64,000 nucleotides of DNA, from positions 1,429,412 to 1,493,411 of the forward strand of contig SCFE01000035.1 of NCBI GenBank assembly GCA_004352715.1, in the 5' to 3' direction. Positions 1 through 11,530 of the stretch are shown piece by piece. The translations under genes and the position numbers were made by a program. This stretch comes from Hofstenia miamia (taxonomy: Eukaryota > Xenacoelomorpha > Acoela). Below the pieces are notes generated by a model. It ran no database searches and had not been told where the DNA came from. It worked only from the letters and a program-made list of their open reading frames with translations. Every line of letters starts with the position of its first letter. The first letter of the stretch is position 1.

Positions 1-614
1 TCCATGCCTACATTCTTCAGCACTTCCCATGCGCCTGCATACACTAAGCTATTTACTTCTGTGACACTCCTAGCATCTATCCTCTCCAACACTTTATTGA
101 CCTTTGCTGTCTCTACTGCTAGCTTGCTTTTCTTAACTCCTCTTGGAACTGGCAACCTAGTTCTCTCACCTATTTCTTCCTTCATCTTTTCCTTGATTGC
201 TGCTTCAGTTTCTGCGTCCACTGGTTCTGCTTCTTTCGCCAATTGTGCCTCAACGTCTATCACATCTTCCCTCTGCTTAGCCTGTTCAACTCTCTTTTTC
301 CCTTTACTCTCATCCAACTGTAACTTTCGCACTTGTCCTGCAAGCCTCTGCTCTGTAACTTCTAATCCTGTTTCTGCCTTCCTCCATTCTTCCAACATTC
401 TCTTCCTGTAACCCCTCTCATCTGGCCTGCTTCTTCTGTAACACTCCAATGCTGTTCTGTTCTGCTCATCTGTCCATTTGTGCCGTTGTCCATTGGTCTG
501 TGTGGATCCTATACTGCCACTTCTCGAGTCCACCTGACCGGAGATTCTTCGCACCCTCTGACCATTTAAGGCCTGCCGGGGACTGAGGGCCTTTTCTTTC
601 GGTTTCATTCTCAT
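1..614 (-). mobile_element. 5' part of a LINE-type retrotransposon ORF (runs off window edge)
   Basis: On the minus strand an uninterrupted frame starts at an ATG at 612-614 (MRMKPKEKALSPRQ...) and stays open for more than 200 codons to the window edge. It contains a compact domain with the pattern W-T-D-E-Q-N-R-T-A-L-E-C-Y, then GYRKRM..EEWR and VTEQRLAGQ. A lysine/glutamate-rich linker follows, then KSKLAVETAKVNKVLERI and TEVNSLVYAGAWEVL. This order (a short W..EEN..LECY..S domain, then the V.KVL..I..R.(V/I)TE.N.L.YA segment just before the reverse transcriptase) is what I associate with non-LTR retrotransposon polyproteins common in cnidarian genomes. The RT itself would lie outside the window. 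The intact frame suggests a fairly young copy. A related, internally deleted copy lies at 18625-18914. Confidence 0.7.
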
Positions 615-630
615 TGAAGGTAGGGTCGAG

Positions 631-688
631 GGCGGGCTCGAACCCGGGTCCTCGCGGTCCCAGTCTAGCCTTTTACCCCTTGGCCACA
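631..688 (-). promoter_or_regulatory. tRNA-derived leader with Pol III A and B boxes, upstream of the LINE ORF
   Basis: Read on the minus strand, this stretch has an A-box match (TGGCCAAGGGG, plus-strand 676-686) and a perfect B box (GGTTCGAGCCC, plus-strand 634-644) at tRNA-like spacing. The flanking bases do not pair as an acceptor stem, so it is not a working tRNA gene. It ends 17 bases before the LINE start codon, so I infer a tRNA-derived internal promoter or a SINE fused to the LINE 5' end. Confidence 0.5.
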
Positions 689-1270
689 TTCATAAAAAAT
701 AGGAAATTGCACATTAATATATGAAAATAGAACACTTATTAGACTTACCGTCTTCAGATGCAGATACTCTTTCTTCAACCTATACATTGGATGCCATAAA
801 ATTACACGAATATAAAATAAGTTCAGCTCTTTTACTGTTGATGAGTGGTCGTTGAATCAGAAAGGTTGTTCAAATTGTAATGTGCAAGTTGCAACTGAAA
901 GAATTACATAACGTCTCCTCTATATATTATGCAACCAGCACTAAATTTTCTTTGTTGTAGTTCTGCTGTGCATAACTCACCTTACTGCTTGCATATAATT
1001 GGACAATCAAAACCCCATATACTGAGATCTTGGGTTTTGCTTGACAAATTTTATATCTGAAATATGGATAATGGGTTTTTCTGCTCACACTAAAAAACCA
1101 ATTTCGAGTTACTTCATAGCTAAATCGGCTGAAAATAAGACAAGACATAATCTCAGATGTCAATTAACAAAAAAATCTAAGTTTCCATAATTTTTCAGAT
1201 ATTGGGTTTTGCCTGCTCAGGGCAGTATTTAGGTAATGAACATACAGTTAATTTCAGACATGATAAATTT
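689..1270. other. No supported gene
   Basis: AT-rich sequence without a convincing gene. The only coding-like signal is a 31-base minus-strand stretch at 749-779 bounded by an AG (plus-strand 780-781) and a consensus gtaagt donor. It is too short to support alone. Confidence 0.5.
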
Positions 1271-2552
1271 CGGCCCGAATGTTAAATTTTTCAGGTCCGG
1301 GCCGGGTGCTTGCCAATATTTCCAGTCCGTGATAGCAGACATATTGTCTCCAGTATGATGAGCTGTACCAATGACATAACATACAATGACCCATTTCGAA
1401 AGAATCTGATATCCGAAAATTTAAGAATGGATGTTTTTTAAAATCGGCGGTCTAAGTATCACAAGTTGCCGGTAAACCTCCAGAAGACGCATGTTTGCTG
1501 ATTTTTTGATATATTGTTCTATTTCTAACGTTTTTTCGTCAAACTCGGACACAACAGTGTTACGATCAAATAGATAGGTGCCAATAATATTTCAAACTTT
1601 CCCTTTTTAGTAGATATATCAAGGTAACATAGCAATAAGTTTCTAAGTCCATTAAACGAAAGGTGGCCCATTACGATAAAACCAACTTCACCATCACCTA
1701 TCTTTTTCTTTTCTTCATTTATGAAAATATATTCTTTGTTCATAATGGTAACCATTGATGATTGACCATCACTATGGAGCAAATTCTTGGATTTAGATTT
1801 GCATGATTGACTATGGTGTTTAGAGCGATATTTAAGGACTGATTCACACATTTCGCAAAGACACAAGTCTTTAATTATGGCATCCTTCATGAGTCGAACA
1901 ATGTCCCATAATGTTGAGCGGTCGTTTTGATTCTGAACATGTATGAACTTTTTTTCTCAACATATCATTCTAAACACAACACAAATGCAACCTGGAATAA
2001 CCTCACGAAGCAACAATCAGTTTTATATGTTTTAACAGTGATGCCGTAGAGTTTACGTGACATAATTACTTAAGAGTGCTAGCCTCGAAGATGCTGATGC
2101 CGTTGTGAGAAAGCTCGTGGAATATCTCGTATTCCACGAGTGATCTGCTTTTCAATTTTTGATTTAAGGTACACCATGCAACTTATTTGGGATATCAATA
2201 AATTGATTTCTCTAGAATCTACTAGATCATAGAAACGGATGAAACAATCATACAAATACCACGCTTGTCGCCCATCCCTTCAAATGTGGAGATTGGCAAA
2301 TACGTCTATGCATGTACGTAGTTAGTTTTAAGAATATTTGAAAAGCACACACAGCTCAACTATAGTTAATAAATAGTTAATAAATGTTGTATTGAAAATC
2401 AAAAATGGCTAAAGAATGCTTTCAAATTTTATATTCAATTCATTTAATTTTCATGGAAGGTGCAAATTATATGCATTTGATTGGCCGATATCCGCCCGCT
2501 TTGTGGGCCCGGCCTGTAAATTTTCGGCCCACCTCGTAGACAGCTCGGCCCA
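1271..2552 (-). mobile_element. hAT-type DNA transposon remnant
   Basis: GC-rich, inversely repeated ends stand out from AT-rich surroundings. The left end (1271-1306) contains CGGCCCGAATG and CAGGTCCGGGCC; the right end (about 2502-2531), read in reverse complement, contains GGGCCGAAAATTTACAGGCC. Ends built from GGCCCG blocks are familiar from hAT elements. The minus-strand frame inside at 1525-1890 carries a hAT-like N-terminal region. I could not define an 8-bp target duplication, and the sequence between the ORF and the ends is decayed. Confidence 0.5.
1525..1890 (-). pseudogene. hAT transposase N-terminal fragment
   Basis: A 121-residue frame on the minus strand. Residues about 11-37 have a BED-finger-like spacing (CEMCESVLKYRSKHHSQSCK: C-x2-C, then H and C). 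This is followed by EEKKKIGDGEVGFIVMGHLSFN and then L..YLDI.TKKGKFEI. In hAT transposases the finger is followed by a segment of the form KK.I..A.V.FI..D.RPFN....GF..L..YLI.IG.KYG, and the order here matches. The frame stops before the catalytic DDE core and no further open frame carries it, so the gene is dead. The family call rests on motif order, not on a search. Confidence 0.5.
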
Positions 2553-2986
2553 TTTACAACTCTAGACATAAATGCAATTAAGTGTTGATTAATGAAAACA
2601 AAATGATCTCAATATTTGTTCATTATACATTTACGCGTGCCAGCAAAATTCCTTAATTTTTTGTTCACAATGAGCCTTGTTACGTTGTCACTGAAATTCG
2701 AAGAAAAATCGCAACACACATTGCTTATCATTCTACGACGATACGAAATTGTTTTGGCCTGTGACAAAATGAGTTCTTTATACTGTCTTAATATGGTGTA
2801 TGGATATCATTGACTCATATGGTTAACCTTAACGTTGGAAAGAGATAAAACATTTAGGAAATGTTTATTTATTTACATAGGGATGAACAATATATTTCTC
2901 TACTAGTTTTATTATATCGCCAACACCTGTATCAAATCTAAAGCTGTTGAAGAAAATTGGCTTTTGCGATGAGTTTGCTTCTTTAG

Positions 2987-5900
2987 ATATTCTCATCTCT
3001 GCTCTATGATAGACGGCATGGTAGGCTTGGAAATGCATTTACGTCAGGTTATGGGCATTCCAGATATTGAATTTGTTATGCCGCCAGACATGTGTACGTA
3101 ATTTTTGTCATTATGTTTATAGTAGTATCATCATTTAGTTGAAAAACCACAAGGCGCTGCTATCAAATCGAAAGAAAGTATGTGTTTTTGTTTTAGAATT
3201 CCCCTGAAAAGTGTTACATTTTCAAATTTAAGGAACATTTTCTTAATTCAATTCTTTAGAAGAAGAACAGAAAAGGCGGCAAAAAGCGATGGAAGGGGCA
3301 GATAAAAAGGAATCCAAAAAAGGAAAAGACAAAGGAAAGGTTGTACTGATGATTCTTTACATATTTGTGTTACCACAATAATTCTTGAAACGAAATATAT
3401 ATTAAATTTGCTTTGAGCAGTTTTGATGAATAGTGATTTTGTTGTTATCAATAACATTTATTATGTTAGATTTAAAAAAATGTAAATGTTATTAGAAAGA
3501 GAGACCTGGCAGTAAGAAAAAAGATGATAAGAGACGCAGCAAGAGTCCCAAAGACTTACAGAAGGACTCATCAAGTGTTATTCCCACCGACAGTCAAGTA
3601 GAAAGTAAGTTATGAACATTATTATATGCTGTTATAACATGAAGTTACAGCGAAGCATAACACACCGTCTTCCAGTGCAATTTGAGTCAATATCACGTTA
3701 ATTTAAGCATAATCAATTTTAGTTTGAGCAAGTGGTTTGCTCAACTTAAAGAAAAACTGTGAAATTTTTTTAAATTTCTATTTTTCCTGAATTTGCTTGT
3801 TTCCAAAAATAAAAGTTCTGTGCAATACTCTTTTGAAATTAAAATTTAGTATTGAATTAAATACGGGCATATCTTTGCTAATGTTATTCGTATTGTTGCT
3901 AATTAGTGGAAAAAAAATCAACATTTCTCTTCTTGACGATACCTTCACATTTAATTGCTTACTCAAATATAAGTTTGAGTTACAATGACCGGATTAGTGA
4001 GCTAAAACATTGAAGTAAAGATCTCTAGGCCTTCACATCAAGTCTAAGTGTTAGCACTTGCATCAACAATATGACATCTACTTGTATTAAATCAGTCTAA
4101 AAAACTAATTTTCATTTTCTGAGAAAGTCGTACTCGATTCCCCGTTGGCCGTCAGAAAAGGCTGGAGTATTCGAAAACGGTGTTTGTTTTAGAAAAAAAG
4201 TTTTATTGAAGTCAGTTGTCAACTTACAAGATTAAAACTTCCTAGGATTTTAACCATGTTCATACAAACAGTGGGCCTAAATCAGCTGAAAAGCCACATT
4301 TTAGAGATTTGAAGATGAGCACGAATCTTATCCCTTTGAGTGAATGAAGATTCAGGAGTTTTGTTTTTACTTTTTATTCTCTGATATTTGGAAATTATAT
4401 CTTTATTTGGAACCTGCATATGTTACCAGATCTAATATTGGTGTTTGTTTTAGAAAAAAAAGTTTTATTGAAGTCAGTTGTCAACTTACAAGATTAAAAC
4501 TTCCTAGGATTTTAACCATGTTCATACAAACAGTGGGCCTAAATCAGGTGAAAAGCCACATTTTAGAAGATGAGCACGAATCTTATCCCTTTGAGTGAAT
4601 GAAGATTCAGGAGTTTTGTTTTTACTTTTTATTCTCTGATATTTGGAAATTATATCTTTATTTGGAACCTGCATATCAAGGTTACCTACAGAAATTCCAA
4701 ATAAAACAAGTTATACGCAGTATTACCTGCTAATCAAATAAGATTTTGGAAATAAATAAGTCTCTCTAACTGATTGAATATTTAAGTATTTGTTTAGTAT
4801 ATTTGCTATCAATGACATTTGTTTTTGTTCCAAAATGATTTCTTCTATTGTTTGATACCGATATTAATAGTGGTTTCTCCTAGTAACACCTATAGGTCAA
4901 TAATATGAGTTTGAGTTCATAAGCAATTTTAATATGCAAGTCAAATTCAGGAGTCAAATTCATTTGAACACAGTTAGTTGATGTGGAGTTTTGCAAATCA
5001 GTGAAAAAGGGTTGATAACTCTAACTAGAATCTTTTGCTCCATTATCTGATGAATTCTTCTGCTTTTCTTAAAAATTTTATTTATTTACCCGCCATATGT
5101 CTTTCAATTATAAAAACAAAATTGAATAAATGTTTTGTTATTAGTTAATTCTGGTATGTACTGTTTGTTGTTCATTAGAATAAAATTTAATCGCTAGTTG
5201 CACAAATCTTTTAATTGCCTTCATGCATTCATTTTCATTATCAAATTTCAGTATGTATTCTTCATTTCACTTCAGAGTGCTTAATTTTGTTGCTATGGGT
5301 GGTATGGCTGGCATGTTATGAATATTTTTTTGGATATGATTGCTTCATTGTGCAATTCAAAGAATTGTATAAGACTTCTCTCTTGAAATTGTCCACATCT
5401 ATGAACACTTAAAAATACTTTTATAATTTTAAAATATCTGGTATATCATTAGAATTAGTCTGCCCTTCTAAAGACTTTTAGACCACCAGTTTTAGTGATC
5501 GTTTTCAATTTGGGAGGTAATTGGATTTTCTAATATTTTCTTGGAATATTTCTGACATTTTTTTATTAAGCCTATATGATTACTAATGTTTTTAGCTGCG
5601 AAAATTAGACATGCAGTTTTCATTTTGAAAAGTCACGTTAAATTTTATTTAAATAAACATCTGATAACAGAAAACGTAGGTTTTGTACCATCTATCACTC
5701 TTTGGATTTCACACCAAATTAACTTTACAGTGAGTATTAGTAATATCAGTCTTACTTAATACTACCTTCGCATCCAGCCAACCAGCTGCAATAGCAAACA
5801 GCACCAGCAGAAACACATATATATATATGTTAGGGTACACATGTGGGGTTAGTAAAGGTACAATGTGCGAGAATTCGTTAGAAATTTTATTCAGCTTATT

Positions 5901-6920
5901 ATCTTTGCCGATATCCGATATTTACATACAGTATACAGTAAATGTCTTCAATTATAAATATGACGAAAATGAGTGTCTGGTTTTAAATAATAACTAGAAC
6001 ACAAAATCAATTCCATGACAGACTTAAATTAGCTCTCATCTAAATTTTAAAAAAATAGTTTTGTATTGTGGAATAATATCTATTGACTTGTGCAAAAGTT
6101 AATTTAGATGAAATCATCATAATTTATATTACTCTTCCAATTAACAAACGTAAGTCCCTATTCTCTTCCTTTTTTCTGAATTGAAAGATTGAATTGCTGT
6201 TGGACTGTGTTAATTTATGTTTAGTAATAAATGTATTTAGCTACTACTTTGTCTGCTACTGATAACTTTGAAGAGAGCAGGATTGATCTTGACGGAGAAG
6301 ACAATGAAGAACTAGTAGCTACGATGAACAATTTCCAAGAACGTCTTCATATTATGGTATATAATTTGCTTTTAATGAAATTTTAGAAACTGGAAAGTCA
6401 AATTGAAGGTATATGTACAAATGTTTCATTACATTTTCTATTATTTTACTAATAACTAGATTATGTGCCAATACCTCTATGCTGATGATGAAGGTTTTAT
6501 TGATCATATATTATGCTATTCAATTGTCTATAAATGTTTTTTTAAAATCCCATAGCATCGTAGTTAATTATAAGAAATTCTATGATATCATGTGATAATC
6601 CTTTGATACAAGGAACAACAGTTATTTACATTTTGAATGTTATTTTAATTTGACATTCGATTGAGCATGGATTTCATTTAATGATTTTTTTGATATGTGT
6701 AGTTTTTACCATTTGAAGCTTTAATGCCCCAGTACGCTTACTAGCATTTGAAGTTTGCTAAAATATTTTTTCATTATTAAAAACCAGTTTGTTCCTAGGG
6801 TAGTTTAATAAGCACATTTTTTAGGTATCTCAGCATATTGGACAAAGTCTTGGGTGTATGTTTGAAGCATTCGATGAAATTAGATCACGCAATCCTTGGA
6901 ACCCCAATCTACCTACATAA
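2987..6920 (+). CDS. Small multi-exon host gene, unknown function
   Basis: Proposed exons are 2987-3097, 3197-3210, 3260-3339, 3496-3604, 6241-6356 and 6825-6920, all with AG/GT borders. From the ATG at 3006 the joined frame is 507 nt, or 168 residues, ending in a TAA at 6918-6920. Phases match at every junction from 3260 onward. Joining the first exon to the 3260 exon without a stop needs the 14-nt microexon at 3197-3210, whose gtgtta donor is weak. The product starts with a hydrophobic/acidic segment (GLEMHLRQVMGIPDIEFVMP). A Lys/Glu-rich low-complexity stretch follows (about residues 36-75), then an acidic patch (DLDGEDNEE) and a C-terminus ending RSRNPWNPNLPT. There is no signal peptide or membrane segment. 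I do not recognise the family. Exons upstream of 2987 are possible, because that exon also has a pyrimidine-rich acceptor. A 2.6-kb intron holds a tandem duplication. Confidence 0.5.
4180..4677. repeat. Tandem duplication of a ~260-bp unit inside an intron
   Basis: The unit at 4180-4440 starts GTGTTTGTTTTAGAAAAAAA and is repeated from 4441 to about 4677 with small indels (for example GAGATTTGAAGATGAGC versus GAAGATGAGC). The copies are nearly identical, so the duplication is recent. It lies in the 3605-6240 intron of the unknown gene and codes for nothing evident. Confidence 0.9.
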
Positions 6921-7242
6921 TTTAAATTATTGTACAATATGTCAAATTTGTAAATAATTAATTGCCAGTTTATTAATATAAATATAGTTAGAATCGATTA
7001 GTTCATTCTGATTAAGTTTTTTCTACGTCATCTAGAGTGTATGAGATGTTCGATTTAATACAATGAATAATTTAAAAATTATTTAATCAATTTTAACTTT
7101 TAAACATTCAGTTATTTATCTCTACATGAACATACCGAAATAACTAAACTTGAATATTTTAATGGAAACTAAGTTGTCTCAGCTTATTTCAAACATTTTC
7201 CAATACCTTTCCATGTTTCACTTTTCGTTGCAATCTCGTTAA
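6921..7242. other. 3' flank of the unknown gene, nothing else seen
   Basis: AT-rich sequence following the stop codon. No second gene, repeat or RNA was recognised. Confidence 0.5.
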
Positions 7243-7443
7243 CACTAGAAACGCGACAATGGGTTAAAATGACCATTAAACTTTTTTTATTTAATTCCTT
7301 CAGCAAAAACACCGACAGTTACATATATTTCCAATTATATATTTGAATTTGTTATTTGTAGAAATTTTGCTTCTATTCCAAAACTTTCGCATTTGAAACA
7401 TAAGATGTAAAATTATTCTAAAGGAGTAATTGCTGTTTTAGTG
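7243..7443. mobile_element. piggyBac-type MITE, copy 1
   Basis: About 200 bp starting CACTAGAAACGCGACAATGG and ending TTTTAGTG, preceded by TTAA (7239-7242) and followed by CTAA (7444-7447, a one-base decayed TTAA). It is clearly homologous to 39810-40013, where the ends and the TTAA duplications are perfect. There is no coding capacity, so it would need a transposase supplied in trans. Confidence 0.7.
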
Positions 7444-7582
7444 CTAAGTGAAACTTTTGATTGGTGCGTCTTCATATTCCTACCCAATGGATTATGCTAG
7501 TTGAGAATTACATTTCGCCAAATGAAGAATGAAGAGGGCTCGCTGTCATCGCATCCGTTCAATATATATATATATATATATA

Positions 7583-8582
7583 NNNNNNNNNNNNNNNNNN
7601 NNNNNNNNNNNNNNNNNNNNNNNNNNNNNNNNNNNNNNNNNNNNNNNNNNNNNNNNNNNNNNNNNNNNNNNNNNNNNNNNNNNNNNNNNNNNNNNNNNNN
7701 NNNNNNNNNNNNNNNNNNNNNNNNNNNNNNNNNNNNNNNNNNNNNNNNNNNNNNNNNNNNNNNNNNNNNNNNNNNNNNNNNNNNNNNNNNNNNNNNNNNN
7801 NNNNNNNNNNNNNNNNNNNNNNNNNNNNNNNNNNNNNNNNNNNNNNNNNNNNNNNNNNNNNNNNNNNNNNNNNNNNNNNNNNNNNNNNNNNNNNNNNNNN
7901 NNNNNNNNNNNNNNNNNNNNNNNNNNNNNNNNNNNNNNNNNNNNNNNNNNNNNNNNNNNNNNNNNNNNNNNNNNNNNNNNNNNNNNNNNNNNNNNNNNNN
8001 NNNNNNNNNNNNNNNNNNNNNNNNNNNNNNNNNNNNNNNNNNNNNNNNNNNNNNNNNNNNNNNNNNNNNNNNNNNNNNNNNNNNNNNNNNNNNNNNNNNN
8101 NNNNNNNNNNNNNNNNNNNNNNNNNNNNNNNNNNNNNNNNNNNNNNNNNNNNNNNNNNNNNNNNNNNNNNNNNNNNNNNNNNNNNNNNNNNNNNNNNNNN
8201 NNNNNNNNNNNNNNNNNNNNNNNNNNNNNNNNNNNNNNNNNNNNNNNNNNNNNNNNNNNNNNNNNNNNNNNNNNNNNNNNNNNNNNNNNNNNNNNNNNNN
8301 NNNNNNNNNNNNNNNNNNNNNNNNNNNNNNNNNNNNNNNNNNNNNNNNNNNNNNNNNNNNNNNNNNNNNNNNNNNNNNNNNNNNNNNNNNNNNNNNNNNN
8401 NNNNNNNNNNNNNNNNNNNNNNNNNNNNNNNNNNNNNNNNNNNNNNNNNNNNNNNNNNNNNNNNNNNNNNNNNNNNNNNNNNNNNNNNNNNNNNNNNNNN
8501 NNNNNNNNNNNNNNNNNNNNNNNNNNNNNNNNNNNNNNNNNNNNNNNNNNNNNNNNNNNNNNNNNNNNNNNNNNNNNNNNNN
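7583..8582. other. Assembly gap, 1,000 N
   Basis: Exactly 1,000 N, preceded by (TA)n at 7561-7582. The round size indicates a placeholder of unknown true length. Confidence 0.95.
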
Positions 8583-9092
8583 CCCAAGTCCTAAGCAGTT
8601 AATTCAAATAAATACCGCCACTAAATTTTATAAAATTGTAAAATTGCTTCCACCCTATAATTGCATAAAAATCCCAGAATTTTCGAACAAGATCAACGAA
8701 AGAACAAAAAGATTTACTGTAAACAAGTATAAATCTAAAATAAAACGAAATTCTTTTATAAATAATGCAATAAGGCAATGGAATGAATTTCCCCAAGAGA
8801 TCAAATGTATTAAAAATGTAAAACACTTTCGCAAACGTGTTAAGGAATTAATTCTAAAGCAAAAGTTCATCTGTGGAAAAGCTTGGGTAGGCTACAAATT
8901 TTATAATACTGATTATACTACTACTACAAGACTATAATATCCGTAAAATGACGCTTTTCTTGTATATATTTCATGTCTTTTTTTTATTATTTTTGTACAT
9001 TATTGACGCTATTTAGAGAACTTATCAGTTTCTGAAATTGTAAATAAAAGTCTCTAAATATAGAATATCTTATCTTATCTTATCTTATCTTA
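8583..9092 (+). mobile_element. LINE 3' end (RT C-terminus, 3' UTR and ATCTT repeat tail)
   Basis: An open frame enters from the gap and ends at a TAA at 8935-8937. Its tail has the form SFINNAIRQWNEFPQEI then VKHFRKRVKELI. This is the typical C-terminus of jockey/CR1-like reverse transcriptases (R.F....RLWN.LP......S...FK..L). About 100 bp of 3' UTR follow, with an AATAAA near 9042. The element then ends in four to five copies of ATCTT (9067-9092), the kind of short tandem repeat that terminates several non-LTR families in place of poly(A). The rest of the element lies in the gap. Confidence 0.65.
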
Positions 9093-9859
9093 ATAATAAA
9101 ATATAGATAGTATAAATTTGTGTGTGCGTGTGTGTGGCTTTCTTGTGTTATACAAAATTTTCGAATGAATGTAGTACGTTATTGTCGTTAAGAATGCATT
9201 GCCTATTAAAGAGGAATCTGCGCAATTTTTATAATAATAATCATCATCATAATAATATTAATGTGTTAGATTGATTACCCCAATACAAAAGAATTAAATT
9301 TGAAACTTCAATAGATACGGTTTCGCAGAAACAGGTCTCGAAAAATTTAAAGTTCTAAAGTTCTCTTTCCGTTTTCACTTCTTTGCAAGCAGGAAATTTT
9401 AAACCTTTAAACTTAATTAATAGTTCATGTGACTTGTTTTCACAGAAAAAAAACTCATTTTGTTGGCAGCATTCCTAGGTTTTTTAACTAAAATATTTTC
9501 TTCTTTTGGTGATTTTGAATGAGTCTATGAGCAGTAATTGGAACATATACATCTTTGTATAAAAAAATTTCATTTCAAACAGTAATTGTAGTGGGACAGC
9601 TTGAAGCTCTCGTAATACAAGTTACTATTGCCATGTAGGAATTGAGAAAATTTGATTTCCGACATTAAGTTGTAGTAGGCTGAATACAACACATACATGT
9701 ACATGACTGAGTTAACTACATATTAACATGAAGTTTCCAATTCTTTCGCCTGCATATATAATACAACTGCTGTATTCATCACGATTTTTCATTTCAGATG
9801 TAATACTAATGAATCCTACCATGACCAAAGGAGGTATTTCGCCTATTATAATCCAAATG

Positions 9860-9890
<31 letters not shown>
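9093..9890. other. No supported gene
   Basis: AT-rich sequence with short GT- and AAT-type simple repeats near 9120 and 9230, and (TA)n just before the next gap. No coding region or RNA was recognised. Confidence 0.5.
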
Positions 9891-10890
9891 NNNNNNNNNN
9901 NNNNNNNNNNNNNNNNNNNNNNNNNNNNNNNNNNNNNNNNNNNNNNNNNNNNNNNNNNNNNNNNNNNNNNNNNNNNNNNNNNNNNNNNNNNNNNNNNNNN
10001 NNNNNNNNNNNNNNNNNNNNNNNNNNNNNNNNNNNNNNNNNNNNNNNNNNNNNNNNNNNNNNNNNNNNNNNNNNNNNNNNNNNNNNNNNNNNNNNNNNNN
10101 NNNNNNNNNNNNNNNNNNNNNNNNNNNNNNNNNNNNNNNNNNNNNNNNNNNNNNNNNNNNNNNNNNNNNNNNNNNNNNNNNNNNNNNNNNNNNNNNNNNN
10201 NNNNNNNNNNNNNNNNNNNNNNNNNNNNNNNNNNNNNNNNNNNNNNNNNNNNNNNNNNNNNNNNNNNNNNNNNNNNNNNNNNNNNNNNNNNNNNNNNNNN
10301 NNNNNNNNNNNNNNNNNNNNNNNNNNNNNNNNNNNNNNNNNNNNNNNNNNNNNNNNNNNNNNNNNNNNNNNNNNNNNNNNNNNNNNNNNNNNNNNNNNNN
10401 NNNNNNNNNNNNNNNNNNNNNNNNNNNNNNNNNNNNNNNNNNNNNNNNNNNNNNNNNNNNNNNNNNNNNNNNNNNNNNNNNNNNNNNNNNNNNNNNNNNN
10501 NNNNNNNNNNNNNNNNNNNNNNNNNNNNNNNNNNNNNNNNNNNNNNNNNNNNNNNNNNNNNNNNNNNNNNNNNNNNNNNNNNNNNNNNNNNNNNNNNNNN
10601 NNNNNNNNNNNNNNNNNNNNNNNNNNNNNNNNNNNNNNNNNNNNNNNNNNNNNNNNNNNNNNNNNNNNNNNNNNNNNNNNNNNNNNNNNNNNNNNNNNNN
10701 NNNNNNNNNNNNNNNNNNNNNNNNNNNNNNNNNNNNNNNNNNNNNNNNNNNNNNNNNNNNNNNNNNNNNNNNNNNNNNNNNNNNNNNNNNNNNNNNNNNN
10801 NNNNNNNNNNNNNNNNNNNNNNNNNNNNNNNNNNNNNNNNNNNNNNNNNNNNNNNNNNNNNNNNNNNNNNNNNNNNNNNNNNNNNNNNNN
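9891..10890. other. Assembly gap, about 1,000 N
   Basis: N run of placeholder size, with (TA)n on its left edge. Confidence 0.95.
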
Positions 10891-11260
10891 ACCAGGAGCT
10901 CGTAAATATTTAAACATCGAAGTACCAATGAATAGAATGTCGGCATCACTTTTGAGTTTTTTTGGCTGTCGTTCTTTGAGTGTGGGGGTCTTCAAATGTG
11001 ATTCACAATCCACTGTGCTGTTCACTGTTTGATACTGTAGGGTTGACTTGAATTTCTTGATTCAACTGTATAGCAGTATCTTCCTGTAGTTCGTAAAGCA
11101 GCTTATGAATGGTAAGTAAATCCTCTTTGGAAAGATTGCTGAAAGGTGCGAGTAACTTTGCAGATGTAATGCGGCTCCGTTCTCCCGTTATGAAATCCTC
11201 ACTACCGAGAGAACGAATTAAAGCGCGCTCGGAGGGACCGACTGAACGCGACGGAATCAT
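10891..11260 (-). pseudogene. Coding-like fragment with a possible SGNH-hydrolase first block, probably LINE ORF1
   Basis: On the minus strand a frame opens at 11260 (MIPSRSVGPSERALIRSLG...) and runs to a stop near 11003. An overlapping frame from 11025 (MNSTVDCESHLKTPTLKERQ...) continues into the gap with DADILFIGTSMFKYLRAPG. The base composition is richer than the surroundings and the two frames look like one coding sequence split by a frameshift. The segment ILFIGTSMFKYL resembles block I of SGNH/GDSL esterases (V.G.S), as found in ORF1 of some CR1/L2 LINEs, but the expected Asp is Thr. The continuation is hidden in the gap, so the identification is tentative. Confidence 0.3.
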
Positions 11261-11530
11261 CGGTTTATGTTTTGTAAATACATGTACATGTATTTGTAGT
11301 TTATAGCCTTTGTACTAGTTTGCAGCAATAAATTTGTTTTGAATCTTGTTATTATTATTCCCACTTTATAAGAAAAAACAAAATTCTGGTAATCTCAAAC
11401 AATGAAAACAATTTTTCTTTAGATTTGCTACAATTAATGAATTAGAAACCATTGTTAAGCAACTTGATCCTAACAAATCAATTGCTTCTTATAATCTCCC
11501 ATTTTTTCATATTTTTGAAGAACAATAGTA

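Noticed and set aside
4-411. Plus-strand open frame of 135 codons
   Set aside because: It is the shadow of the minus-strand LINE ORF, whose motifs are recognisable; the plus-strand translation is Ser/Thr/Leu-rich without features.
631-688. A genuine tRNA gene on the minus strand
   Set aside because: A and B boxes are good, but the bases where the acceptor stem should be do not pair, so it is only tRNA-derived.
7501-8937. Long frame spanning the N gap
   Set aside because: The open frame exists only because N is not a stop; only the part after 8582 is real sequence. The same applies to all frames crossing the other gaps.
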